Shown here: one piece after another, positions 1 through 9,743 of the stretch
Position numbering within the stretch: position 1 is the stretch's first letter
Layout: each line of letters opens with the position of its first letter
Source of the DNA: Flavobacteriales bacterium
GTDB taxonomy: Bacteria; Bacteroidota; Bacteroidia; Flavobacteriales; Flavobacteriaceae
DNA: 46,069 nt
Assembly (NCBI GenBank): GCA_004214015.1
Contig: SGZE01000005.1
Span: 1-46,069, forward strand
Direction of reading: 5' to 3'
The notes under the pieces: generated by a model
Seen by the model: only the letters and a program-made list of their open reading frames with translations
Databases searched by the model: none
Told to the model about the DNA's origin: nothing
Translations under genes and position numbers: made by a program

Positions 1-1008
1 ATGTACAACTCAAAGATATCTGGATTAGGAATGTATGTTCCTGAAAATGTTGTTACTAATGATGATCTTTCAAAAATCATGGATACATCAAGTGAATGGA
101 TAATTGAAAGAACAGGAATTAAAGAAAGAAGGCATATAAAGAAAGGAGACGGCAATTCAACTGCAATTATGGGTGTAAAGGCTGCTGAAATTGCTATGAA
201 AAGAGCAGACATAGAAAAAAATGAAATTGATTTAATTCTTTTTGCAACTCTAAGTCCAGATTATTATTTTCCAGGAAGTGGAGTCTTGGTTCAGGAGATG
301 TTAGATATTCCAACATGTCCTGCAATGGACATAAGAAATCAATGTTCAGGTTTTATTTATGCAATTTCAACTGCAGACCAATATATAAAGTCTGGCATGT
401 ATAAAAATATTTTAGTTATTGGTTCTGAAAATCATTCTGGTGGACTGGATATGACAACAAGAGGAAGAGGTGTATCAGTTATATTTGGTGACGGTGCAGG
501 TGCTGTTGTAGTTTCAAGAGAAGAGGATTTAACTAAGGGAATACTTTCTTCACATCTTCACTCAGAGGGAAAGTATGCAGAAGAACTTGCATTAATTGGT
601 CCTAGTACAAATAGATGGGTTCCTGAAATCTTAGATGCAAATGATCCTGAAGATATATCTTACTACCCTAATATGAATGGTCAATTAGTTTTTAAAAACG
701 CTGTAGTTCGTTTTTCAGAAGTAATTATGGAAGGACTAAAACATAATAACATTAGTCCAGATATGATAGATATGCTTATACCTCATCAAGCTAATCTTAG
801 AATTTCTCAGTTTGTTCAAAAGAAGTTTGGTCTTTCTGAAAACCAGGTTTATAATAATATTCAAAGGTATGGAAATACAACAGCTGGTTCAATACCTATA
901 GCTTTGACAGAGGCATGGCAGGAAGGTAAAATTAAGGAAGGTAATATAATCGTGCTTGCAGCCTTTGGTAGTGGTTTTACTTGGGGAAGCACAATTATAA
1001 GGTGGTAA
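1..1008 (+). CDS. fabH: 3-oxoacyl-[acyl-carrier-protein] synthase III (FabH-like)
   Basis: KAS III-like sequence: ISGLGMYVPENVVTNDDL start, DIRNQCSGFIYAI active-site Cys region, IPHQANLRI His motif, GNTTAGSIP Asn motif. Starts at window base 1, so upstream context is unseen. Confidence 0.9.
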   Translation: MYNSKISGLGMYVPENVVTNDDLSKIMDTSSEWIIERTGIKERRHIKKGDGNSTAIMGVKAAEIAMKRADIEKNEIDLILFATLSPDYYFPGSGVLVQEMLDIPTCPAMDIRNQCSGFIYAISTADQYIKSGMYKNILVIGSENHSGGLDMTTRGRGVSVIFGDGAGAVVVSREEDLTKGILSSHLHSEGKYAEELALIGPSTNRWVPEILDANDPEDISYYPNMNGQLVFKNAVVRFSEVIMEGLKHNNISPDMIDMLIPHQANLRISQFVQKKFGLSENQVYNNIQRYGNTTAGSIPIALTEAWQEGKIKEGNIIVLAAFGSGFTWGSTIIRW

Positions 1009-1023
1009 TTTAAATTTAATATT

Positions 1024-2418
1024 ATGTCTTTAAAAAATATCCTTTTAGTTATATCTCTAGGTATAACATATTTTGTCATTAATTATGCTTTCTTATCTAC
1101 AGAGAGTTATTCTTCAATGGAAGATTATATTAGTTCTACAAAGAATGAATTTAGTTATGAGATTGAAGATATTATTTATGAAGAAGAATGGACAGGATTT
1201 CACATTAAGATGATTTCAGGTGAATGGTTAGATTCAAAGAAAGTAGAAAATACTGAATGGTGGCATTATGTAGATATAGTTATTCCTAAAGAAACTAAAA
1301 CTGACACTGGAATAATGTTTATTGATTCAGGAGTTGAAGATGAAACTTATTTTAGACTTGATTCAACATCTATAGGCTATGCTTTGAAAGCAAAATCAAT
1401 AATTGTTAATATTCATAATATTCCATTTCAACCAATTAATTTTTTAGACTCTGAACAAGAATCATTTTATGAGGATGATTTGATTGCATTTGCATGGAAT
1501 CAATTTTTAGAAAAAGGAGCTAAACAAAAAGACATTGAATGGTTACCTAGATTGCCAATGACTAGAGCAGTTGTCAGAGCAATGGATTTAGCTCAGGAAA
1601 TTGCTTTTCAAAACAGTGTAAGTTTGAATGATTTTGTAGTTTCTGGAGCTTCAAAAAGAGGATGGGCAGCTTGGACTACTGCTGCAGTCGATTCTCGAGT
1701 AATTGGCGTTGTTCCAATGGTAATTGATATGCTAAATTTAGTCCCATCATTTGAAAATCATTTCAGAAGCTATGGAGAGTTTTCTCCTGCAGTTCAATCT
1801 TATATTAATTATGATATTCAAGATTGGATGGATACAGAGGAATTTAAAATTCTATTAAGCTATGTTGAGCCTTTTTCTTTCAAAGAAAACTTTACTATGC
1901 CTAAGTATATTATTAATGCTGGTTCAGATGAGTTTTTTTCTACGGATTCATGGAGGTTTTACTATGATAAACTCCCGGGAGACAAACTTTTAAGATACGT
2001 TCCTAATACAAATCATTCATTAAATGGAAGGTACCTTAATAATGATTTATTAAGTTATTTCTATAGAATAATTAATGATATTAATATGCCTACTTTAAAA
2101 TGGGATTTAAGTGATAATAACTTAAATGTAGCTCTAGATTATGAAGGAAATTATAACGTATCAATATGGAGTGCGAAGAACCAAAATGGAAGAGATTTTA
2201 GGCTATGGCAAGAAGGTGAGCTTTGGCAAAAAACAAATATTCAAAAATCTAGTAACAACAACTATAAAGTTGAAATAAATAACAAATCAACTGGCTATGA
2301 GGCTATTATGATGGAGTTTGAAATAGACCCAGAATCAGATTATCCATTTATAATTTCTACTGGTCCATTTGTTATTCCAGAATCTTATCCTTTCAATAAA
2401 TATGAGCCTTTAAAATAA
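1024..2418 (+). CDS. PhoPQ-activated pathogenicity-related (PqaA-like) alpha/beta hydrolase family protein
   Basis: GASKRGWAAWTTAAVDSRVIGVVPMVIDMLNL motif typical of the PhoPQ_related family; N-terminal hydrophobic signal. Confidence 0.8.
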   Translation: MSLKNILLVISLGITYFVINYAFLSTESYSSMEDYISSTKNEFSYEIEDIIYEEEWTGFHIKMISGEWLDSKKVENTEWWHYVDIVIPKETKTDTGIMFIDSGVEDETYFRLDSTSIGYALKAKSIIVNIHNIPFQPINFLDSEQESFYEDDLIAFAWNQFLEKGAKQKDIEWLPRLPMTRAVVRAMDLAQEIAFQNSVSLNDFVVSGASKRGWAAWTTAAVDSRVIGVVPMVIDMLNLVPSFENHFRSYGEFSPAVQSYINYDIQDWMDTEEFKILLSYVEPFSFKENFTMPKYIINAGSDEFFSTDSWRFYYDKLPGDKLLRYVPNTNHSLNGRYLNNDLLSYFYRIINDINMPTLKWDLSDNNLNVALDYEGNYNVSIWSAKNQNGRDFRLWQEGELWQKTNIQKSSNNNYKVEINNKSTGYEAIMMEFEIDPESDYPFIISTGPFVIPESYPFNKYEPLK

Positions 2419-2519
2419 GACTTATTAACTTCCAGATATATTAAATTATCAATTAGTAAAAAAATTTGAATCGTATAATAATTTTTATATCTTTCGATTC
2501 TCAATTATTGAAAAATATT

Positions 2520-3308
2520 ATGAAAATGAAAAAAATATTATTTGCCTTAGTCCTCTCTGTTTTCGTTGGCTCTACATTTACAAACAATGTTTATGCAACG
2601 ACTTCAATTAATAGTATAGTTACTATTCAGGATTCACAAGATGAGTCAATGATGGAAGCAAGCTCTGAAGAATCTGCTGCTGGCTTTACTCAAGAATTAA
2701 AGAAACGTTTTATAGAAGGTGGCCCTGGTTTTATGGGGATCGTTCTGATTTGTCTTATTCTTGGTCTAGCAATCTCAATTGAAAGAATCATCTACTTAAA
2801 CCTATCAACAACTAATTCAGAAAAACTTACGGGTGATGTTGAAGAAGCTCTTAAATCGGGTGGTGTTGAAGCTGCTAAAGAAGTATGTAGAAATACCAAA
2901 GGCCCTGTTGCCTCAATCTTTTATCAAGGATTGGATAGAGCTAAAGATGGCGTAGAAAGTGCTGAAAAAGCTGTAATATCATACGGTGGTGTTCAAATGG
3001 GACAGTTAGAGAAAAATGTTTCATGGATATCTCTATTTATAGCACTTGCTCCAATGCTTGGTTTTATGGGTACTGTTATTGGTATGATTAATGCATTTGA
3101 TAGAATTGAAGCAGCTGGTGATATGCAACCTTCTTTAGTAGCAGGTGGTATTAAAATAGCACTTTTAACAACTGTTTTCGGTCTTATTGTTGCAATTATA
3201 TTACAGGTTTTCTATAACTATATAGTAGCAAAAATTGATTCAATAGTAAATGATATGGAAGATGCATCAATTACTTTAATTGATATACTTTCTGCTCAAA
3301 AAAAATAA
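2520..3308 (+). CDS. exbB: MotA/TolQ/ExbB proton channel family protein
   Basis: TolQ/ExbB-like TM regions (APMLGFMGTVIGMINAFD). The ORF track starts at TTG 2466; ATG at 2520 or 2526 followed by a signal-like segment (MKMKKILFALVLSVFVGS) looks like the better start. Confidence 0.88.
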   Translation: MKMKKILFALVLSVFVGSTFTNNVYATTSINSIVTIQDSQDESMMEASSEESAAGFTQELKKRFIEGGPGFMGIVLICLILGLAISIERIIYLNLSTTNSEKLTGDVEEALKSGGVEAAKEVCRNTKGPVASIFYQGLDRAKDGVESAEKAVISYGGVQMGQLEKNVSWISLFIALAPMLGFMGTVIGMINAFDRIEAAGDMQPSLVAGGIKIALLTTVFGLIVAIILQVFYNYIVAKIDSIVNDMEDASITLIDILSAQKK

Positions 3309-3314
3309 AATATT

Positions 3315-3764
3315 ATGAATCTTGAAAAAATAACAAGGATCGGGTGTATAGCCCTTGGAGTACTAGGTGTAATATTTCTAGGAATTGTATTTGCAAGTGG
3401 AGATGATAGCATAAAAATGAATGCCGCTTCGGGTAACTTTGCTGCAATAACACCAATAATTCTTCTTAGTCAGTTAATTTTAATAATAGCTGTAATAGTT
3501 ACATTAATCTTTTCATTAAGAGGTATTGCAAAAGATAAAGCGAAGATGAAAAATGCTGCTAAGTCTGCAGGTTTATTCCTCGCAGTTATACTAATTGCTT
3601 TTCTTCTTTCAAATGGTGTAGAAACACCAATGAGAGATGGTAAAGTTCTTTCAGCTATGGGATCAAAATTAGTAGGTACAGGTCTACGTGTGTTCTATAT
3701 CTTGTCAATTATAGCAGTCGGACTAATGATTTTACCAGGAATTAAAAATTCTATAAAAAAATAA
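3315..3764 (+). CDS. hypothetical multi-TM protein in the ExbB/ExbD operon
   Basis: 149 aa, about four hydrophobic segments, sits between exbB and exbD with 3-6 nt gaps. Confidence 0.75.
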   Translation: MNLEKITRIGCIALGVLGVIFLGIVFASGDDSIKMNAASGNFAAITPIILLSQLILIIAVIVTLIFSLRGIAKDKAKMKNAAKSAGLFLAVILIAFLLSNGVETPMRDGKVLSAMGSKLVGTGLRVFYILSIIAVGLMILPGIKNSIKK

Positions 3765-3767
3765 GAT

Positions 3768-4391
3768 ATGGCTAAAAGAAAAGCTCCAGAAGTTAATGCG
3801 GGATCAATGGCTGACATTGCCTTTTTACTTTTGATTTTCTTTTTGGTAACTACCACCATTGAAACTGATAGTGGGATTAATAGAAAACTCCCTCCTATGG
3901 AAGATCAAATTGATCCACCAATTATCAGAGAAAAAAATATTTTTACTGTTGTAGTTAACAAGAATAATCAACTACTTGTTGAAGAATCATTAACAGATAT
4001 TAAGGACCTTAGAGGTCTTGCTGTTGAATTTCTCGATAACGGAGGAGGTTCTGGTGACGAAGCATGTTCTTACTGTCAAGGTAATGGAGATTCTAGATCT
4101 TCTGATAATCCAGATAAAGCTATTATTTCATTAAAAAATGATAGAGAAACTGAATATAAAGTATATATAGCAGTTCAAAATGAATTGGTAGCTGCATACA
4201 ATGAACTTAGAAATAGAGAATTTGCAAGATTGAATCCAAACATTGGTATTTCATATGTTGAAGCTGACTTAATATATAGCGATCCTAGAACATCTGCTGA
4301 TGATAAAATTAGCTTGAAAGAGAAATTAGATGTTGTTAAATTATTATATCCTCAAAAATTATCTGAGGCTGAACCAAGTAAAGTAAATTAA
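3768..4391 (+). CDS. exbD: biopolymer transport protein ExbD/TolR family
   Basis: SMADIAFLLLIFFLVTTTIETDSGI single-TM ExbD motif. Confidence 0.88.
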   Translation: MAKRKAPEVNAGSMADIAFLLLIFFLVTTTIETDSGINRKLPPMEDQIDPPIIREKNIFTVVVNKNNQLLVEESLTDIKDLRGLAVEFLDNGGGSGDEACSYCQGNGDSRSSDNPDKAIISLKNDRETEYKVYIAVQNELVAAYNELRNREFARLNPNIGISYVEADLIYSDPRTSADDKISLKEKLDVVKLLYPQKLSEAEPSKVN

Positions 4392-4393
4392 GT

Positions 4394-4876
4394 ATGGCAA
4401 AGTTTAATAAAAAGAAAAGTGGAGATCTTCCAGCAATATCAACGGCATCTTTGCCTGATATAGTATTTATGTTATTATTCTTTTTTATGGTAGCAACAGT
4501 TATGCGAGATAGTACGTTAATGGTTCAAAACACTCTCCCTGCTGCTGATCAAGTTCAAAAGCTTGATAAAAAGGATAGAGTTATTTATATATATGCAGGA
4601 AAACCTTCAACTAGATATGTTGACACATATGGTTCACAAGCTAGAATTCAGTTAAATGATAAATTTGGAACTGTTGAAGAAGTGGGTGCATTTGTCTTGG
4701 CAGAAAGAGCTGCAAAGCGAGAAGAACTTCAAAATGTTCTAACAACTGCATTAAAAGTTGATAGTGATACTAAGATGGGTATAATTAGCGATATTAAGCA
4801 AGAGTTGCGTAAAGTTAACGCTCTTAAGCTAAACTATACAACAAGAGTTGGAGACTATACTCAAAATTTTAACTAG
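4394..4876 (+). CDS. exbD: biopolymer transport protein ExbD/TolR family (second copy)
   Basis: ASLPDIVFMLLFFFMVATVMRDSTLMV ExbD motif; directly downstream of the first ExbD. Confidence 0.88.
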   Translation: MAKFNKKKSGDLPAISTASLPDIVFMLLFFFMVATVMRDSTLMVQNTLPAADQVQKLDKKDRVIYIYAGKPSTRYVDTYGSQARIQLNDKFGTVEEVGAFVLAERAAKREELQNVLTTALKVDSDTKMGIISDIKQELRKVNALKLNYTTRVGDYTQNFN

Positions 4877-5543
4877 AAAAAATCTATTTTTTCTAACATT
4901 TCTAATTTCTTTTAGTCTTTTCAGTCAATCCAACCCAGAACAATTAGAAGAGAATTATAGAGAGGATCAGTTCTATTTTGGTTCAAGTTATTTTATTCAA
5001 AGTGAGTCGATTCCAGATTTTAAACAAAATGGATTTTCTGGTAATTTTCAATTTGGTTTTATTAGAGATTTTCCTATAAATAATAATTCAACTAAAGCAA
5101 TTGGAATTGGTTTAGGGTATGAAAGAAACTTTTTTACTTCAAATATTCAGCCTATTCAGGAAAATTCTAAAATAGATTATAGGATAGTTGTTAGTAAATT
5201 TTTAGAGTCTAAAAATAAAATTTCCTTTTCTTCAATTGCTATTCCAATTGAATACAGATGGAGAACATCTGATATTAATGAATTTAAATTCTGGAGAGTT
5301 TATTCTGGGTTTAAATTAAAAAAGAACTTTCCATTATACTCAAACCCTTCTTATGGAAGTGAACTTAAAATTGATGAAATTGAAGATTGGACAAGTTCAA
5401 TTTATCTTAATGCTGGTTATAACACATGGAACATATCATTAGAGTATGATTTAAATCCATTGATTAAAAATAAAAAAACTCTTGATGGAGATAATTTAAA
5501 TCTTAGTTTTTTTAGATTAGGTTTAATTTTCTATATATTATAG
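4848..5543 (+). CDS. outer-membrane beta-barrel (porin-like) protein
   Basis: Signal peptide (RKNLFFLTFLISFSLFSQS), alternating beta-strand pattern, C-terminal FFRLGLIFYIL. Apparent TTG start overlaps exbD by 29 nt. Confidence 0.7.
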   Translation: METILKILTRKNLFFLTFLISFSLFSQSNPEQLEENYREDQFYFGSSYFIQSESIPDFKQNGFSGNFQFGFIRDFPINNNSTKAIGIGLGYERNFFTSNIQPIQENSKIDYRIVVSKFLESKNKISFSSIAIPIEYRWRTSDINEFKFWRVYSGFKLKKNFPLYSNPSYGSELKIDEIEDWTSSIYLNAGYNTWNISLEYDLNPLIKNKKTLDGDNLNLSFFRLGLIFYIL

Positions 5544-6959
5544 TTCTTTTCTCAGCCTAGCTACAGAAATATCAAGTTGTTCTCGATATTTTGAAACAGT
5601 TCTTCTTGCTACTTTATAGCCTTTATCAGATAATTTATTTGATAGTTCTATATCTGATAAAGGTTTGTTTTTATCTTCTTGATCTACAATTTCTTTCAAT
5701 ATTTTTTTTATTTCAATAGTAGAGATTTCTTCACCTTCTTTATTTTTCATTCCTTCTGAAAAATAACTCTTTAAAAGCTTTATTCCATAAGGAGTTTCAA
5801 TGTACTTACTATTAGCGACTCTTGATATTGTAGAGATATCCATATTAATTATTTCAGCAATATCTTTTAATATCATTGGTTTTAGGTTTATTTCCTCCCC
5901 AGTTAAAAAATACTCCTTTTGAAAATTGACAATTGCATTTACTGTTTGGAATAAGGTTTGGTGTCTTTGTTCAATTGCTTCTATAAACCACTTAGCTGAA
6001 TCAAGTTTTTGTTTTAAAAACTGCATTGCCTGATTTTGAGACTTAGTTTTTTTAGGATCATTTTTATATCCTTCAAGAATATTTTTATAGGAATTTGAGA
6101 GCCTTAATTCTGGCGAGTTTCTTTTATTAAGTTCAACTATGAAATTTCCATCTTCAATTGTTAAAATAAAATCAGGAACTATAGTATTATTTGAGAATTC
6201 ACTTGTAATGGATCCTCCAGGCTTAGGATTTAATCTTGATATTTCCTCAATTGCATCTTTTAAATCTTCTTGAGATAAACTTAATTTTTCAGAAAGTTTT
6301 GAAAATTTCTTTTTTGAAAATATCTCAAATTCATTTTCTAAAATTTTAATTGAATTTATTACTGATTTTTTTAAACTATTTTTTCTCTTAAGTTGAATTA
6401 AAAGACATTCTTTTAGTGATCTGGCTCCTACTCCAGCTGGATCTAGATCTTGTATTTTTTCTAATATTGATAATACATCCTTTTTTGTAGCTACAATATT
6501 TTGAGTAAAAGCTAAATCATCAATTATATCATCAATCTCTCTTCTTAAATATCCACTTTCATCAATACTACCAATTAAAAACTCACATATTGGTTTTTCA
6601 AAATCTTTTAGAATTAAATTATTTGATTGATTATCAAGAAATTGATGGAAACTTAACGATGATTTTGTTTGATAATTTGTGCTCTCTTCTTGATTAGAAT
6701 AATAGTTTTGATTGAAATCTTCAGGTTCATCTGAAAGATAATCATCAACATTAACATCTCCCTCTTCGTTATTTGATTCAAATTCGTTAGAATCATTTTC
6801 TACTGACTCTTTGCCTAGTTCAATAGCTGGATTTTCTTCAATCTCATTTTTAATTTTCTGCTCTAATTCAGCTGTTGTAAGTTGTATTAACTTCATCAAC
6901 TGAATTTGTTGAGGAGAAAGCTTTTGAGATAACTTTAATTGTAGTTTTTGATTAAGCAT
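5538..6959 (-). CDS. rpoN: RNA polymerase sigma-54 factor RpoN
   Basis: MLNQKLQLKLSQKLSPQQIQLMKLIQLTTAELEQ activator-interacting region; C-terminal RpoN-box-like VARRTVSKYREQL. Confidence 0.95.
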   Translation of the reverse strand: MLNQKLQLKLSQKLSPQQIQLMKLIQLTTAELEQKIKNEIEENPAIELGKESVENDSNEFESNNEEGDVNVDDYLSDEPEDFNQNYYSNQEESTNYQTKSSLSFHQFLDNQSNNLILKDFEKPICEFLIGSIDESGYLRREIDDIIDDLAFTQNIVATKKDVLSILEKIQDLDPAGVGARSLKECLLIQLKRKNSLKKSVINSIKILENEFEIFSKKKFSKLSEKLSLSQEDLKDAIEEISRLNPKPGGSITSEFSNNTIVPDFILTIEDGNFIVELNKRNSPELRLSNSYKNILEGYKNDPKKTKSQNQAMQFLKQKLDSAKWFIEAIEQRHQTLFQTVNAIVNFQKEYFLTGEEINLKPMILKDIAEIINMDISTISRVANSKYIETPYGIKLLKSYFSEGMKNKEGEEISTIEIKKILKEIVDQEDKNKPLSDIELSNKLSDKGYKVARRTVSKYREQLDISVARLRKEL

Positions 6960-6977
6960 TTTGAATAGCTACTTAAA

Positions 6978-6985
6978 CAAAAGTA
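6978..6985 (-). promoter_or_regulatory. Bacteroidota -7-like element TACTTTTG upstream of rpoN
   Basis: Exact match to TAnnTTTG, 18 nt before the rpoN ATG. Confidence 0.5.
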
Positions 6986-7004
6986 AGAAAAGAATTAATT
7001 CATT

Positions 7005-8429
7005 CTAAAATGAAGCATTTTTAGGAGTCCTAGGATATGGAATTACATCTCTAATATTTTGCATTCCTGTACAAAACATTACTATTCTTTCAAATCCTAA
7101 ACCAAATCCACTGTGAGGGACTGTTCCATATTTTCTGAGGTCTAAGTACCACCATAATTCTTTTTCATCAATTCCTATTTCTTGAATACGTTTCTTTAGA
7201 ATATCTAATCTCTCTTCTCTTTGCGACCCACCAATTATTTCACCAATACCTGGAAATAAAACATCCATTGCTCTAACTGTTTTCTCATCACTATTTAGTC
7301 TCATATAGAATGCTTTAATACTTGCAGGATAATCATAAATAACAACAGGAGATTTAAAATATTTCTCTACCAAAAATCTTTCATGTTCACTTTGAAAATC
7401 ACATCCCCATTCATCTATTATATAATTAAATTTCTTCTTTTTATTATAATTAGAATTTCTAAGAATTTCAAAAGCTTCTGTATATGAAACTCTGACAAAC
7501 TTATTGTCAATGGTAAATTTTATTTTATCAATTAAACTAAGTTCACTTCTTTCAATCTTTGGTTTTTGACTTTCTTCTTTTTTAAGTCTTTCATCAAGAA
7601 ATATCAAATCATCAGAACAATTATCTAAAATATATTGAAGTATATATTTTAAAAATGATTCAGCAAGATTCATGTTATCATTCAGATCGTAAAATGCCAT
7701 TTCAGGCTCAATCATCCAAAATTCAGAAGCATGTCTTGAAGTATTTGAATTTTCTGCTCTAAAAGTTGGACCAAATGTATATACATTTCCAAGTCCTAGA
7801 GCATATGTCTCAGCTTCTAATTGACCTGAAACAGTTAGGCTAGTTTTTTTACCAAAAAAATCTTTTGAATAATCGATATCTTTTGTATCAATTTGATCTT
7901 CATTTAATGTAGTAACCCTAAACATCTCTCCAGCTCCTTCAGCATCACTAGAAGTTATTATTGGTGTATTAACATAGTTAAAGCCATTTGTGTTAAAAAA
8001 ATTGTGGATTCCAAAAGCTAGTTTAGATCTAATCCTCATTACAGAACTAAATGTAGAGGTTCTGATTCTTAAATGGGCTTGTTCTCTTAAAAATTCAAAG
8101 CTATGTTTCTTTGGTTGAATAGGATATTCATCAGGATCTGATTGACCAAGTATATCTATACTTAATACTTGTATTTCGAAATTTTGACCTTTTCCAATAC
8201 TCTTGATTAAATCACCTTTAATTATAAGTGAACTTCCAACAGTTATTTTTTTTAAAATTTCTTCTTTTATAGAGGATTCTGTAATTACACATTGAATGTT
8301 TTTAATTGTAGAGCCATCATTTAATTCAATAAATTTTTTTCCTCTAAAAGCTCTAACCCATCCACCTACAATAACATTTTTATTAACATCAGGGGATGTG
8401 TATATATCCTTAATCTTTTGTAAGTCCAT
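7005..8429 (-). CDS. asnS: asparaginyl-tRNA synthetase
   Basis: OB-fold anticodon domain; class II motifs incl. TFGPTFRAENSNTSRHASEFWMIEPEMAF, GGSQREERLD, GFGLGFERIVMF. Confidence 0.95.
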   Translation of the reverse strand: MDLQKIKDIYTSPDVNKNVIVGGWVRAFRGKKFIELNDGSTIKNIQCVITESSIKEEILKKITVGSSLIIKGDLIKSIGKGQNFEIQVLSIDILGQSDPDEYPIQPKKHSFEFLREQAHLRIRTSTFSSVMRIRSKLAFGIHNFFNTNGFNYVNTPIITSSDAEGAGEMFRVTTLNEDQIDTKDIDYSKDFFGKKTSLTVSGQLEAETYALGLGNVYTFGPTFRAENSNTSRHASEFWMIEPEMAFYDLNDNMNLAESFLKYILQYILDNCSDDLIFLDERLKKEESQKPKIERSELSLIDKIKFTIDNKFVRVSYTEAFEILRNSNYNKKKKFNYIIDEWGCDFQSEHERFLVEKYFKSPVVIYDYPASIKAFYMRLNSDEKTVRAMDVLFPGIGEIIGGSQREERLDILKKRIQEIGIDEKELWWYLDLRKYGTVPHSGFGLGFERIVMFCTGMQNIRDVIPYPRTPKNASF

Positions 8430-8432
8430 ATT

Positions 8433-8984
8433 TTATAAAGTTAGAATGTCTTTCTCTTTAACTGAGAGCATTTCATCTACTTTTTTGATGTATTTATCTG
8501 TTAAATCTTGACTATCAATTTCAAGATTAGATTTTAGATCATCAGATATTTCTAGATTTTTAATTTTATTATTACTATCCTTTCGAGTATTTCTAATACT
8601 TACTTTTGCAGATTCAGATTCAGATTTTGCAAGCTTAGTTAATTCAATTCTTCTTTCCTCTGTCAAAGGTGGAATATTAATTAACAATGATTCACCATTA
8701 TTAACAGGATTAAGTCCAAGATTTGAGTTAATTATACTTTTTTCTATTTCTTCCAATATACTTTTTTCCCATGGTTGAATACTAATAGTTTGTGCATTTG
8801 GAGTACTTACTGAAGCAACCTGATCTAATGGTGTCATATTACCATAATATTCAACTGTTATGCCTTTTAGCATAATAGGGTTAGCTTTACCAGCTCTAAT
8901 TTTTGCTAATTCAGTTTCTAAGTGATTAATAGCAGATTTCATGTTTAGTTCTGCACTTTCGACTATTTCTTGATTGTTTTCCAT
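8433..8984 (-). CDS. frr: ribosome recycling factor
   Basis: HLETELAKIRAGKANPIMLKGITVEYYG; IPPLTEERRIELTKLAK. Confidence 0.95.
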   Translation of the reverse strand: MENNQEIVESAELNMKSAINHLETELAKIRAGKANPIMLKGITVEYYGNMTPLDQVASVSTPNAQTISIQPWEKSILEEIEKSIINSNLGLNPVNNGESLLINIPPLTEERRIELTKLAKSESESAKVSIRNTRKDSNNKIKNLEISDDLKSNLEIDSQDLTDKYIKKVDEMLSVKEKDILTL

Positions 8985-8993
8985 AATTAAAAA

Positions 8994-9701
8994 TTATTTT
9001 GAAACTTTTGTTCCAACTTTTTCACCCATTATAACTCTTGTTAAATTTCCCTTTGTATTCATGTCAAATACAATTATTGGAAGTTCATTTTCTTTACTTA
9101 GAGTAAATGCTGTAGTATCCATTATTTTTAAACCTTTTTTGATAGTTTCTTCAAATGAAATATTGTCAAATTTAACTGCTTCTTTATTTTTTTCAGGATC
9201 TTCATTATAAATTCCATCTACTCTTGTTCCTTTTAAAATAACATCTGCATTGATTTCTATTGCCCTAAGAACTGCTGCTGAATCAGTTGTAAAATATGGG
9301 TTTCCGGTTCCTGATGCAAAAATTACAACACGTCCTTTTTCTAAGTGTCTAGTAGCTTTTCTTTTTATAAACGGTTCAGCAATTGATTCCATTTTAATTG
9401 CTGATTGAAGTCGTGTAGGAATATCCATATTTTCTAATGCATTCTGAAGAGCTAAACCATTGATTACAGTAGCCAACATACCCATGTAATCTGCTTGAAC
9501 TCTATCGATCCCATCTTTTGACCCAGTTAAACCTCTGAAAATATTTCCTCCTCCTATAACAATAGCAATTTCTACTCCTTGTTTATGAATTTGTTTTATC
9601 TCTTCAGCATAAACGACAAGTCTATCATTATCAATACCATAAGAGTTTTTTCCTAGTAGAGCTTCGCCACTGAGTTTAAGTAGTATTCTATTGTATTTCA
9701 T
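8994..9701 (-). CDS. pyrH: UMP kinase
   Basis: [43 protein letters not shown]. Confidence 0.96.
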   Translation of the reverse strand: MKYNRILLKLSGEALLGKNSYGIDNDRLVVYAEEIKQIHKQGVEIAIVIGGGNIFRGLTGSKDGIDRVQADYMGMLATVINGLALQNALENMDIPTRLQSAIKMESIAEPFIKRKATRHLEKGRVVIFASGTGNPYFTTDSAAVLRAIEINADVILKGTRVDGIYNEDPEKNKEAVKFDNISFEETIKKGLKIMDTTAFTLSKENELPIIVFDMNTKGNLTRVIMGEKVGTKVSK

Positions 9702-9717
9702 TGTCTTTGGAATAATG

Positions 9718-9725
9718 CAAATATA
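9718..9725 (-). promoter_or_regulatory. Bacteroidota -7-like element TATATTTG upstream of pyrH
   Basis: Exact match to TAnnTTTG, 16 nt before the pyrH ATG; a TTG lies 23 nt upstream of the element. Confidence 0.55.
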
Positions 9726-9743
9726 ATTATAAAGTTTTAACTT

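Noticed and set aside
1024-2418. PhoPQ-activated pathogenicity-related protein as a virulence factor
   Set aside because: The family name is historical; nothing else in this window suggests pathogenicity.
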